From the NCBI GenBank assembly GCA_002482545.1, contig DLGF01000004.1, positions 1-51,621 of the forward strand: a stretch of DNA of 51,621 nt. Reading direction: 5' to 3'. Under the pieces are notes generated by a model. The model saw only the letters and a list, made by a program, of their open reading frames with translations, made no database searches and had not been told where the DNA came from. Below are positions 43,809 through 51,621 of this stretch, piece after piece (position 1 is the stretch's first letter; each line of letters begins with the position of its first letter). Source of the DNA: Sporomusaceae bacterium UBA7701. Its GTDB lineage: Bacteria > Bacillota > Negativicutes > Sporomusales > UBA7701. Made by a program: the position numbers and the translations under genes.

Positions 43809-45026
43809 TTGGATCTGAGCGACAAACTAAAGCTTCTCGGCGAAGGGGCGAAATACGACATCTGCGCCTCGACCGCCACCCGTTCCGCCAAAGTAAAGAA
43901 CGCCGCCATCGGCAACACTTTGCCGTCCGGCTGCTGCCACTCCTTCACGCCCGACGGGCGCTGCGTCTCGCTGTTCAAGGTGCTGATGACCAATTACTGT
44001 GAAAAGGACTGCGCCTACTGCCCCAACCAGGCCGGCCGGGACGTGCCCCGCACCCGGTTCGAGGCGGAGGAACTGGCGCGGCTGTTTATGGACTTCTACC
44101 GCCGCAACTATGTGGAGGGCCTCTTCCTGAGCTCGGGGGTGCGGCATTCCACGGCGGCGACCATGGCCGACATGCTCAGGGTGGCCGAGCTGTTGCGCAG
44201 CCGGTACCGGTTCGGCGGCTACATCCATCTGAAGATTCTTCCCGGTGCCAGCGACGCCGAGATTGAGGCCGCGGCGAACCTCGCCGACCGCCTATCGCTC
44301 AATATGGAAGCCCCTACGGCCGGACATCTTGCCAAGCTGAGCCGGACCAAGAAGTTCGGCAGCGAAATCCTCGGCAGCATGGCCAAAATCGGTGCCCACC
44401 TCCGCGCCCAGCGCGGCGTCACCCACACCACCCAGTACATCGTCGGCGCGGCGGCGGAAAGCGACCGGGACATCCTGTCCTCCACCGATACCCTTTATAA
44501 GGCCTATGGCCTGAAACGCGCCTATTTCAGCGCCTTTCAGCCGGTGGCCAAAACCCCGCTCGATCATCTGCCGGCAACGCCGCTGCTGCGGGAAAACCGC
44601 CTGTATCAGTCGGATTTCCTGATGCGCCTGTACGGTTTTGCCCTAAGCGACCTGGTATTTAACCCCGCCGGCGCCCTCGATCTCGAACTGGACCCGAAGC
44701 TGGCCTACGCCCTTCACCATCCCGAGCTTTTTCCGCTGGAGATCAATTGCGCTTCCTATGCTTCCCTGCTCCGCGTCCCGGGCATCGGTCCCCAGTCCGC
44801 CGCCCGCATCGTGGCGGTGCGCCGCAGTCACCGCTTCGCCGAATATGCCGAGCTGAAAAACGCCGGAGTGGTGCTGAAACGCGCCCTGTCGTTCATCACC
44901 GTGAACGGCAGGTACTACGGCCAGCGCCGCTTCCTGACCCGTCCGGAGCGCCGGGTCTTCCAGCAGCTCAGCCTATGGGGGGATGACCGTGATCTTGTGT
45001 TCGCCGACGCCGGCGGCCATCGTTAA
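43809..45026 (+). CDS. Radical SAM protein of a putative DNA modification/repair pair
   Basis: About 405 residues. The cluster motif is CEKDCAYCPNQ, followed by a TIM-barrel-like core (GLFLSSGVRHSTAATMADML, HLKILPGASDAEIEAA) and, at about 345-370, a helix-hairpin-helix (LLRVPGIGPQSAARIVAVRR) for DNA contact. This is the rSAM protein type annotated as putative DNA modification/repair, linked to a partner in the uracil-DNA-glycosylase neighbourhood. TTG 43809 has AGGTGGTG six bases upstream; earlier in-frame codons lack a site. It overlaps the next gene by about 40 bases. Confidence 0.85.
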   Translation: MDLSDKLKLLGEGAKYDICASTATRSAKVKNAAIGNTLPSGCCHSFTPDGRCVSLFKVLMTNYCEKDCAYCPNQAGRDVPRTRFEAEELARLFMDFYRRNYVEGLFLSSGVRHSTAATMADMLRVAELLRSRYRFGGYIHLKILPGASDAEIEAAANLADRLSLNMEAPTAGHLAKLSRTKKFGSEILGSMAKIGAHLRAQRGVTHTTQYIVGAAAESDRDILSSTDTLYKAYGLKRAYFSAFQPVAKTPLDHLPATPLLRENRLYQSDFLMRLYGFALSDLVFNPAGALDLELDPKLAYALHHPELFPLEINCASYASLLRVPGIGPQSAARIVAVRRSHRFAEYAELKNAGVVLKRALSFITVNGRYYGQRRFLTRPERRVFQQLSLWGDDRDLVFADAGGHR

Positions 45027-45753
45027 GGCGGTGCTGCTGGCCCTGCTCGCCGATGACCTGCCCTGCCTGAAAGGCGCGGAAGGCGATTTGGGCCTGTTCG
45101 GCCACACCGCCGGGCAGGACGCCGACCAGGCGGCGATGCCGCCGCTGCTGGCCGGCCTGGCGGCCCGGAACATCCAGGCCCAGTGGCTTCAGGACACCCC
45201 CGGCAGGACGCTTCGCCGCCTGGTGGCCGCCAACCTGCGCTACTCCTCCCCCGACCGGGCGACGGTGGCCTTCGCGGCCATCGAGGAGGCTCTCCTGCAC
45301 GGTCCCGCCTACGCCTTCAGCGGGATCGGCGACATCAGCCGCCTGTTCCTGTCCCGTTACCGGGCCGTCGGCCACGAGGTCCATAAGATGACCGGCTTTG
45401 TCCGCTTCCATCCGGCCGGGGAGGATACCCTGGTCGCCCGGCCCAAATTATTTCACGATACCGCCGACCTGATCTTGCGGGTGTTTGCTCCCCGGTACCC
45501 CCATTCCCGTCTGGTCTTCCTCCTGCCGGCCGGCGGGCTGGCCCTGGAGCGGGGGCAACTGTTCCCCGTCCCGTCCGCCGAATACCAGCGCTATGTGGAT
45601 GAGGATCCTTTCGCCGCCACCTGGGAACAATACTATCGCTCGCAGTACATCGCCTCCCGCAAAAACCTCGCTCTCGCCCAGCGTTTTCTGCCGAAAAAAT
45701 ACTGGGATTCGCTCGCCGAAGGCAAAATACTGGCGGCCGAGGCCCAAAATTAG
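44989..45753 (+). CDS. Partner protein of the radical SAM enzyme (TIGR03915-like)
   Basis: About 254 residues. Family features include the opening ILCSPTPAAIVKAVLLALLA, HKMTGFVRFHP, LVARPKLFHDTADLILRVFA and EQYYRSQYIASRKN near the end, as in the DNA-metabolism proteins encoded beside the rSAM protein; in other species they are fused to a uracil-DNA-glycosylase domain, which is absent here. GTG 44989 is chosen because ATG 44983 abuts the GGGGGG ribosome site. Overlap with the upstream gene implies coupled translation. The reaction is unproven. Confidence 0.8.
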   Translation: MILCSPTPAAIVKAVLLALLADDLPCLKGAEGDLGLFGHTAGQDADQAAMPPLLAGLAARNIQAQWLQDTPGRTLRRLVAANLRYSSPDRATVAFAAIEEALLHGPAYAFSGIGDISRLFLSRYRAVGHEVHKMTGFVRFHPAGEDTLVARPKLFHDTADLILRVFAPRYPHSRLVFLLPAGGLALERGQLFPVPSAEYQRYVDEDPFAATWEQYYRSQYIASRKNLALAQRFLPKKYWDSLAEGKILAAEAQN

Positions 45754-45819
45754 GGCTGGAAAAATTGCCTCCAGGCCTTATAATAGGTTCTGGGAAAGCA
45801 TTTCTTTGCGAGGTGGACC

Positions 45820-46602
45820 ATGCAGCACCATTTGCCGCAGCACTATTTCAGCCGCCTCTGGCGGGCGATCATTGAATTCGACCTCATCCAGGAAAACGAC
45901 AAAATCCTGGTCGGCCTCTCCGGCGGCAAGGACAGCCTCTTTTTGACCTACGCCCTGTCGATCATCCGCCGGCATAGCCCGCGGCCCTTCGAAGTGGCGG
46001 CCATCACCCTCGATCCCATGTTCACCGCCGATTTCGATACCGCGCCTCTGGCCGGCTTCTGCGCCGGTCTGGGCGTCGCCTTCCACGCCACCCGGGCCAA
46101 CATCGCCGCCGCCATCGAAAATAACAACGGCAAGGATCCCTGTTTCGTCTGCTCCTATTTTCGCCGCGCCGTCATCAATCATTTCGCCGTGGACCACGGC
46201 TTCAACAAAATCGCCTATGCCCACCACCACGACGACGCGGTGGAGACCTTTCTGATGGGACTCCTGTATACCGGACAGCTCAAGACTTTCCTCCCCAAAA
46301 CCCATCTTGACCGGACCGGCCTTACCGTCATCCGCCCCCTCGTCTATTTCCGGGAAAAGGAACTGCGGATCACCCCCCGGCTTCACGGTTTTACCCCGCT
46401 GCCCAGCCCCTGTCCGCTGGACGGCAAAACCAAGCGGCAGGAAGCGAAGGACATGATCAGGGAATGGGGCCAAACCAACAAGCATGTCTTTTCCCATCTG
46501 GCGGCCGCCATGCGGGAAAGTCCGGCGACGGAGCTTTGGCCGGCGCCGCTGTCCCGCCCGTCGATGAAGGAAAAACACCATGAATTCTGGCGGAAGAAAT
46601 AG
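45820..46602 (+). CDS. TtcA-like PP-loop ATPase (tRNA thiolation type)
   Basis: 260 residues. PP-loop LVGLSGGKDSLFLTYAL, then CFVCSYFRRAVIN and AYAHHHDDAVETFLMGLLYT, as in the TtcA/TilS family that activates RNA bases with ATP for thiolation or lysidine addition. CxxC motifs would hold an iron-sulfur cluster. It lies 66 bases after the rSAM-partner pair. The clade differs from classical TtcA, so the substrate is not certain. A terminator follows. Confidence 0.82.
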   Translation: MQHHLPQHYFSRLWRAIIEFDLIQENDKILVGLSGGKDSLFLTYALSIIRRHSPRPFEVAAITLDPMFTADFDTAPLAGFCAGLGVAFHATRANIAAAIENNNGKDPCFVCSYFRRAVINHFAVDHGFNKIAYAHHHDDAVETFLMGLLYTGQLKTFLPKTHLDRTGLTVIRPLVYFREKELRITPRLHGFTPLPSPCPLDGKTKRQEAKDMIREWGQTNKHVFSHLAAAMRESPATELWPAPLSRPSMKEKHHEFWRKK

Positions 46603-46604
46603 CC

Positions 46605-46637
46605 AAAACCCCTGTTGCTCGCGGCAACAGGGGTTTT
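46605..46637. terminator. Bidirectional terminator
   Basis: AAAACCCCTGTTGC, a 5-base loop, GCAACAGGGGTTTT. It serves the TtcA-like gene on plus and the deacetylase gene on minus. Confidence 0.85.
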
Positions 46638-46660
46638 ATCGTCATTCCGGCCCAGTTTCT

Positions 46661-47887
46661 TTATTTTGCCAGTTGGGATGCAAATACCAGCTTTATCCCG
46701 GCCGCTTCCAGCTCGGGGATCATCTCCCGGACGGCGGCGGCCGTGTTCATCCGCGCATGCCCGATGACCGTCACGCTGCCGTGCTTCAGGGCCATCTGCA
46801 TGGCGGTGCGCAGCCGCCCTTTTATATACCCGACGTCGTTGCTGTTATCCAGAAACAGCTCGTTCTCGCCGGTCCGGAGCCCCATCTGGCGGGACAGGTC
46901 AAAGGCCACCGACTGGCTGCTGGTCCGGCTGTCGACAAAAAACAGATTATAGCTTTTCACAGTTCCCAGGACCGTCCGCATCACCCGTTTGTCGGCGGTC
47001 GCCTTGGACCCCTGATGATTATTCACGCCGATAATGCCGGGCACAGCCTGGATCGCCTTGGCCACCGTCTGCTGAATTTCCTGGTCGCTCATCGCCGTCG
47101 TCACCGTCGTCGGTTCCGATTGTTCCGCCGCCGTCACCGGCTCCAGGGGCAGGTGAAGAATGACCTGATGGCCGGAGCTAAGCCCCCGGGACGCCGCTTC
47201 ATTGCTGAACTGGCGATAGGGGATGACCGCGAAGGTCAGCGGCCGCTGGATGGCGGCAAAGGCGTTGATGGGCGCGGAACTGTAGCCGAAGTCGTCGATA
47301 ATGATCGCCATCTGGCCCGAGCCGGCCGGCGGCTTGGGTGCGGGCGGAGCGGCCCTGCTCTGTCGGGCGAGGTAAATGCGGTCGGTGATCAGGGTAAGGG
47401 CGTCGCCTTCCAGCGTATCGCGCACCCCCACGTCGATCCGCACCACCGGAGCGCCCTGAAAGGTGTCGGGCTGCGAGCCCAGGATATCCCCGCCGTTGTT
47501 TTTCACCGGACCGGCCAGGGCCTGTTCCACCGTTTCCTGCTTCACTTCCTCCGGCAAGGTGACGAGCAGTTGACGGGCATGCCAGCGAATCATCCCTTCC
47601 ACTGCCTGGCGGGGCACCTCCCGGCTGGTCTCCTGAACGGTCTGGGCATTGAACTTGCCGCCGGACAAACCGCTGTCCACCGCGGCATGGAGCCGCCTGG
47701 CCGTCGCGGTGTAATCGGCGACCGCTCCGGCCCCGGTCTTTTCCAGGTCGTACAAATGCTGCGGGGCCTGGGTTTCCTTCGACGCCTTGTCCGATACGTT
47801 CCAGTAGAGCGCCAGGGCTGCCACGGCCACAAGCATGAATATGATCAGTTTGCCTTTTCCGGCTCCTCGTCCGCTGCGTTTGGCCAT
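46661..47887 (-). CDS. Divergent polysaccharide deacetylase
   Basis: 408 residues from ATG 47887 (AGGAGATAATTG upstream; TTG 47890 is less likely). An N-terminal membrane anchor (about 12-30), a linker domain to about 220 and a C-terminal NodB-like barrel: AIIIDDFGYSSAPINAF, TFAVIPYRQFSNE, HQVILHLPLEP and VGVNNHQGSK-type segment. This group of divergent polysaccharide deacetylases (DUF610 type) is typical of Gram-negative-like envelopes and Negativicutes. Substrate unknown. It is divergent or convergent with its neighbours, so monocistronic. Confidence 0.85.
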   Translation of the reverse strand: MAKRSGRGAGKGKLIIFMLVAVAALALYWNVSDKASKETQAPQHLYDLEKTGAGAVADYTATARRLHAAVDSGLSGGKFNAQTVQETSREVPRQAVEGMIRWHARQLLVTLPEEVKQETVEQALAGPVKNNGGDILGSQPDTFQGAPVVRIDVGVRDTLEGDALTLITDRIYLARQSRAAPPAPKPPAGSGQMAIIIDDFGYSSAPINAFAAIQRPLTFAVIPYRQFSNEAASRGLSSGHQVILHLPLEPVTAAEQSEPTTVTTAMSDQEIQQTVAKAIQAVPGIIGVNNHQGSKATADKRVMRTVLGTVKSYNLFFVDSRTSSQSVAFDLSRQMGLRTGENELFLDNSNDVGYIKGRLRTAMQMALKHGSVTVIGHARMNTAAAVREMIPELEAAGIKLVFASQLAK

Positions 47888-47995
47888 CAATTATCTCCTA
47901 AATGTATTGGGATGTCCCTGGTTCAATTATAACCCCAACGGCCCGCAGCGGCAACCGGCAATGACCGGCCGGGTCGACGGACCCTGCGCTCCGGA

Positions 47996-48748
47996 TCAGA
48001 ACCGGAGCAGCTCGCCGTCGGCCGGGATGTGCACCCGCCCCGCCAGGCCCTGTCCGGTCATGGCGTCGTGGAGCAGGCCGCGGGTCAGAAAGCAATGGTT
48101 GAAGACCTCCATATGCACGGCGACCACGCGGGCCTGCGGCGCTTTCCGGCATACCCGGGCCACGTCGTCGGCGGTCATGGTGATGGGATCGCCGGTCAAA
48201 AACTGCGCCGCCCCGGCAAAGAGGACGACCACCTCCGGCCGGTGGACGGCGAGGGCGGCCTCCACTTCCGGACACCAGACGGTATCGCCGGCCAGGTAAA
48301 GGACGGGCTCGCCCTGGCGCCGCAGGACGTATCCGGACACCGGGGCCATTTGCGCGCCGATCGCCCCGGTCCCATGCCGGCCGCCCGTCCGGGTCAGGGC
48401 AAGGCCCTGGAACATGGCCGTATCCGCCACGGCCGTCACTTGTTTGAACCCCAATCCGCGAAGCTTTTCCTCATCCTCGCTCTGGCAGAATACCGGCAGG
48501 TCTTTCGGCAGCCGCTCCGCCGCCGCCGCGTCGAAGTGATCCCGGTGGGTATGGGTCAGCAGCACGGCGTCGACCGAATATAACTGACTTTCGGCAACCG
48601 GCAGGTCGACGAGAGGATTCCGCCGGGGGTTTGCGGAATTGTCAATGGGAGCCATCGCTCCGGCGGGGCTCAGCATAGGATCGACCAGCAGCCTGACTCC
48701 TCCGAGGGTGAGGACGAGCGTCGCATGCCGAATTAGGCGCAGTTCCAT
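47996..48748 (-). CDS. UlaG/YtkL-like metal-dependent hydrolase (MBL fold)
   Basis: 250 residues from ATG 48748 (AGGAGG upstream). MBL motif LTHTHRDHFDAAAAERL, later LAGDTVWCPEVEAAL and VHMEVFNHC, with an N-terminal RHATLVLTLGGVRLLVDPM. It resembles UPF0173/UlaG-like hydrolases. It is divergent from the Lrp-type regulator, with 118 bases between them. The substrate cannot be told. Confidence 0.85.
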   Translation of the reverse strand: MELRLIRHATLVLTLGGVRLLVDPMLSPAGAMAPIDNSANPRRNPLVDLPVAESQLYSVDAVLLTHTHRDHFDAAAAERLPKDLPVFCQSEDEEKLRGLGFKQVTAVADTAMFQGLALTRTGGRHGTGAIGAQMAPVSGYVLRRQGEPVLYLAGDTVWCPEVEAALAVHRPEVVVLFAGAAQFLTGDPITMTADDVARVCRKAPQARVVAVHMEVFNHCFLTRGLLHDAMTGQGLAGRVHIPADGELLRF

Positions 48749-48866
48749 AATGCGCAACCTCCTGAAAAATAATCTCACCACCATTGTAAACCAAACCGAG
48801 CGCGAAAGGCATGGCCCGGCGTAACTGTTTTTCCTGTCGGGATTCCATGATGAAAGGAAATTGCCC

Positions 48867-49280
48867 ATGATCGACCACACCGACAAAGCCATTCTGGCTC
48901 TCCTGAAAGAAAACTCCCGCCGCCAGTGGAAGGAGATCGGCGAAACCGTCCATCTCACCGGCCAGGCGGTGGCCGCCAGGGTGCAGGCCATGCTCGACCG
49001 GGGCGTCATCGAGGCCTTCACCCTCCGCGTGGATTCCGGCAAACTGGGGAAACCTCTCCGGGCTTTTGTCACCGTGTTCATGGCCAGCTCCGACCACAGC
49101 GCCTTTCAGCGCTTCCTGGCCGGAGAGAGCCGGATCACCGAGGCTCACCGGATCGGCGGCGACGGCTGCTACTGGTTCAGCGCCGAGCTTGCCACCCAGG
49201 AAGACTTGAACCAGTTGTTGGAACAGGTTCTGCGGTTTGGCAATTACCGCATTCAGCTATCCATCGGGCGGATAAAATAA
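48867..49280 (+). CDS. Lrp/AsnC-family transcriptional regulator
   Basis: 138 residues. A helix-turn-helix (about 5-60, KAILALLKENSRRQWKEIGE) and a RAM-like effector domain (KPLRAFVTVFMASSDHSAFQ, AHRIGGDGCYWFSAEL). The family senses amino acids or related metabolites. ATG 48867 is chosen with AAAGGAAA upstream. The winged-helix/ferredoxin gene follows 12 bases after, with TAAGGAGGAATTAGC overlapping the stop, so the two are cotranscribed. Confidence 0.9.
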   Translation: MIDHTDKAILALLKENSRRQWKEIGETVHLTGQAVAARVQAMLDRGVIEAFTLRVDSGKLGKPLRAFVTVFMASSDHSAFQRFLAGESRITEAHRIGGDGCYWFSAELATQEDLNQLLEQVLRFGNYRIQLSIGRIK

Positions 49281-49292
49281 GGAGGAATTAGC

Positions 49293-50390
49293 ATGGGCCA
49301 TCTGGGAGCCGGCAAAAACGAGGTATTCCTGGCGCTCGCCGGACGCCTCGCCCAAAATCCGGTCGGCGCGCCGCTGAACACTACGCTGATCCGCATCCTG
49401 CAAATTCTTTACACCGAGAAGGAGGCGGCCATTGGAAGCCAGTTCCCGACCGGGTTCACGACCCTGGACAAGCTGGCCCGTCTGACCGGGTTGCCGGAGG
49501 CGGAGCTCTCCGCCGGCCTGGCCGCCATGGCGGGGAAGGGGCTGATCATCGACATTCCCCGCCGGGATAAGACGCTATATTCCCTCACCCCGCTGGTCAT
49601 CGGCTTTTTTGAGTACACCTTCATGCGCGTCACCGATCAGCTTCCGCTCCCCGAACTGGCCGAACTTTTCGAGCTCTATCTCCACGAACGGGGCGTCGCC
49701 GGGGAATTCTTCGGCGCCGACACCAAACTGTTCCAGACCTGGGCTTACGAGAGCGCCATCCCCGGCGATGTCGTCACCGAGGTCCTGGACTACGAGAAAG
49801 CTTCCGCCATGATCCGCGACGCCGGCCAGGGGGCGCTCACCATGTGCTATTGCCGCCATCAGGCCCTGCACCGCGGCACAGCCTGCGACGCTCCGGTCGA
49901 CGATGTCTGCACGTCGCTGGGGGCGGCGGCGGAATGGCTGATCCGCAAAGGCTTCGCCCGCCCGGCGTCCGCCGATGAACTGCTGCGGGTGCTTGACAGG
50001 ACCGAGGCTCTGGGCCTCGTTCACCTGGCAGACAATGTCCGAAACGCCCCGGCCTTTGTCTGCCATTGCTGCGGCTGTTGCTGCGGCGCCCTCCGGGTCA
50101 TCAACGAACAGGGCATCCCTGCGGTCCAGCCCAGCAATTTTCTGGCCCGCATAGCGCCGGACGCCTGCACGGGGTGCGGAGCCTGCGTCGGCCGCTGCCA
50201 GGTCCGGGCCATCACCCTTGCGGACGGTAAGGCCTCGCCGGATAAGGACCGCTGCCTGGGCTGCGGCGCCTGCGTGGGGGCCTGCCCCACGGCGGCCATC
50301 GCGCTGGCCCGCCGGGCAACGCTTCATACCCCGCCCCGGGATAAGACCGAACAATTGCTGCGGATTGCCCGGGAAAAAGGAAAAAGATAA
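49293..50390 (+). CDS. Winged-helix/4Fe-4S ferredoxin-type fusion protein
   Basis: 365 residues. The N-terminal about 100 form a winged-helix-like region (GFTTLDKLARLTGLPEAELS, GLIIDIPRRDKTLYSLTP). A middle segment has CYCRHQALHRGTACD (185-199), and a remarkable CHCCGCCCG run follows (257-265). Two ferredoxin motifs follow (CTGCGACVGRC about 292-302, CLGCGACVGACP about 321-332). It looks like an iron-sulfur redox protein joined to a DNA-binding-like domain. Similar 4Fe-4S proteins occur in anaerobes with no settled function. Cotranscribed with the Lrp regulator, and the EamA exporter follows after 15 bases. Confidence 0.75.
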   Translation: MGHLGAGKNEVFLALAGRLAQNPVGAPLNTTLIRILQILYTEKEAAIGSQFPTGFTTLDKLARLTGLPEAELSAGLAAMAGKGLIIDIPRRDKTLYSLTPLVIGFFEYTFMRVTDQLPLPELAELFELYLHERGVAGEFFGADTKLFQTWAYESAIPGDVVTEVLDYEKASAMIRDAGQGALTMCYCRHQALHRGTACDAPVDDVCTSLGAAAEWLIRKGFARPASADELLRVLDRTEALGLVHLADNVRNAPAFVCHCCGCCCGALRVINEQGIPAVQPSNFLARIAPDACTGCGACVGRCQVRAITLADGKASPDKDRCLGCGACVGACPTAAIALARRATLHTPPRDKTEQLLRIAREKGKR

Positions 50391-50405
50391 AAGGTTGGTG
50401 ATTGC

Positions 50406-51290
50406 TTGAACCAGTATCACAGCGGCGGCATTCTCGCCTTGCTCGCCGCCTGCGGCTTCGGCCTCATGCCGATTTTCGCCCTCGCCGTCTATCAGGAAGG
50501 CGTCAGCGTCGTCACGCTGCTCTTTCTGCGTTTTTTCCTGGCGGCGCTCGCCATGTTCGCCTATCTGGGCCTGCGGGGTTCTTTCCCCAGGGTGGACCGC
50601 CGGCAGCTTTCCTTTCTTTTCCTGCTGGGGGGGCTCATCTATTCCGCCCAGGCCTGGCTTTATTTTTCCGCGGTAAAATATATCCCCGCCTCGCTGGCCG
50701 TACTCATCCTATACGCCTGTCCCATCTTCGTCGCCCTTTTCGCCCTGATTTTCGATAAAGTCCGCCTCGAAGGCAAAGTCATCGCCGCGATACTCCTGTC
50801 CGCCGCCGGGCTGACCCTGGCGCTGGGCGCCTCTCCCGCCGGAGTCGACGCCACCGGTGTCGGGTTCGCGTTCGGGGCGGCGGTTCTCTACGCCGCCTAC
50901 CTGGCGGCCAGCGGCCGGGCCATCCGGGAGATTTCCCCGGTTGTCGCCTTCGCCTTTATCGCCTTGTTCGCAGCGGCGGCCTTTTTGCTGGCGGGGCTGG
51001 CCGGAGGAGGCCTGGACCTCGTTCTGACGGCCAGGGCCTGGGGCTCGGTCATCGGCGTTTCGCTGTTTTCCACCCTCATGGCCATGGTCTTCCTGCTCAA
51101 AAGCATCGAACTGATCGGCTCCACCAAGGCTTCGGTGCTTTGCATGATCGAGCCGATCGTCACCATCGCCTTTTCCGCGCTGCTCTTCGCCGAACGCCTC
51201 TCCCCGGCGCAGCTGATCGGCGGCGCCGCCGTCCTGTCGGGCGCTTTGCTGGTCATCCTGGCCCGGCAAAAAGTCAGCGCGGCGGAATGA
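50406..51290 (+). CDS. EamA-family (DMT) membrane transporter
   Basis: 294 residues with ten membrane segments in two EamA halves. FGLMPIFALAVYQEGVSVVT and YIPASLAVLILYACPIFVAL lie in the first half; GSTKASVLCMIEPIVTIAFS in the second. Members export amino acids or other small metabolites. Start is TTG 50406, with AGGTTGGTG upstream. It is the third gene after the Lrp-type regulator and the ferredoxin-type protein, so an amino-acid efflux unit under Lrp is possible. Confidence 0.85.
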   Translation: MNQYHSGGILALLAACGFGLMPIFALAVYQEGVSVVTLLFLRFFLAALAMFAYLGLRGSFPRVDRRQLSFLFLLGGLIYSAQAWLYFSAVKYIPASLAVLILYACPIFVALFALIFDKVRLEGKVIAAILLSAAGLTLALGASPAGVDATGVGFAFGAAVLYAAYLAASGRAIREISPVVAFAFIALFAAAAFLLAGLAGGGLDLVLTARAWGSVIGVSLFSTLMAMVFLLKSIELIGSTKASVLCMIEPIVTIAFSALLFAERLSPAQLIGGAAVLSGALLVILARQKVSAAE

Positions 51291-51298
51291 ATAGGAAA

Positions 51299-51317
51299 AC
51301 CCGGCGATGCGCCGGGT
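51299..51317. terminator. Hairpin between convergent genes
   Basis: ACCCGGC and GCCGGGT with a 5-base loop, flanked by A-rich sequence on one side. It can serve both converging genes. Confidence 0.7.
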
Positions 51318-51321
51318 CTGC

Positions 51322-51621
51322 TTATATGGTTGCCGCCAGCAAGGCTATGAGCATCACCGCCTGGGTTACCGCGAAGCTGGCCAGCGCGACCTTGACCCCC
51401 AGCCGGCGGCCAAACACCCCGATCGTTCGCGGCAGGGACGACGCAAACAGATCATAGCAGTTATGCAGAATCGAAATCAAGAGCAGCAGCGGCACCACGC
51501 CGGACGGCGCCAGAGCGCCCTCCCGCGCCGCCGCCCCGACCGCCGCGACCCCGCCGACCATGCTGACCATGCCGGCCCCGGCCAGCGGTACGGCCGCCGC
51601 ATCCAGGCCCAGGCGGGAAAG
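51322..51621 (-). CDS. Membrane protein, C-terminal part (nucleoside-recognition/gate-like), runs off the edge
   Basis: The frame is open to the right edge, so this is the C-terminal roughly 99 codons of a longer protein. Visible segments are LAGAGMVSMVGGVAAVGA, PLLLLISILHNCYDLFASSL and VKVALASFAVTQAVMLIALL, three hydrophobic stretches with a small polar loop. The pattern suggests a nucleoside-recognition (gate-type) membrane protein, but the diagnostic part is outside the window. Confidence 0.45.
   Translation of the reverse strand, partial: LSRLGLDAAAVPLAGAGMVSMVGGVAAVGAAAREGALAPSGVVPLLLLISILHNCYDLFASSLPRTIGVFGRRLGVKVALASFAVTQAVMLIALLAATI

Overview
The window reads as chromosomal DNA of an anaerobic, spore-forming member of the Bacillota, most likely the diderm Negativicutes (Sporomusa/Pelosinus-like). 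The support is a SpoVB-type flippase, a pcrA-ligA-gatC-gatA-gatB run, a YvyF-like flagellar protein, a YedE/TusA/DUF3343 selenium-type cluster, many ferredoxin or Cys-rich proteins, and a broken ArnT-like glycosyltransferase that suggests an outer envelope. The genus is an inference.

Left part (1-27.3 kb), mixed and partly decayed. A GGDEF remnant lies at the edge. Then come a MalY/PatB C-S lyase, a stand-alone allophanate-hydrolase C-domain protein and a double CCG-domain protein. A Nudix gene sits between two copies of a dispersed repeat. A metal-stress block follows on the minus strand: a His/Gly-rich secreted peptide, an OmpR-type regulator, a kinase with a Met/His/Asp/Cys-rich sensor loop, a SHOCT protein, a CadA-like P-type ATPase and its ArsR repressor with a readable promoter and operator. 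NhaC antiporter and DUF881 genes follow. From 13.6 to 25.1 kb intact genes alternate with wrecks: a frameshifted ferritin, a glycosyltransferase with an internal deletion, a shattered EamA transporter and a chimeric GNAT fragment. The intact genes there serve the envelope (PAP2 phosphatase, UppP, SpoVB flippase, DedA). A tandemly duplicated response regulator follows, with only one kinase left and matching direct-repeat boxes upstream of both copies. A diiron/MBL protein and a VOC protein flanked by two more repeat copies close the part.

Right part (27.4-51.6 kb), dense and GC-rich. Minus strand: CPBP protease, zinc-ribbon protein, Cys-rich 53-aa protein, Lon-like protease and RlmD in one run; then pcrA-ligA-gatC-gatA-gatB; then yedE-tusA-DUF3343 with a divergent LysR regulator. 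Plus strand: YvyF-like protein, a radical SAM protein with its partner (putative DNA modification/repair pair) and a TtcA-like PP-loop enzyme. Then a divergent polysaccharide deacetylase and an MBL hydrolase on minus, and Lrp regulator, winged-helix/ferredoxin protein and EamA exporter on plus. The last gene runs off the right edge.

The most unusual signals are the direct repeats bracketing single genes (Nudix and VOC), the duplicated two-component locus with conserved 11-bp-period boxes, and the metal-type kinase with its secreted His-rich companion. No CRISPR array, tRNA, rRNA or intact insertion sequence was seen.
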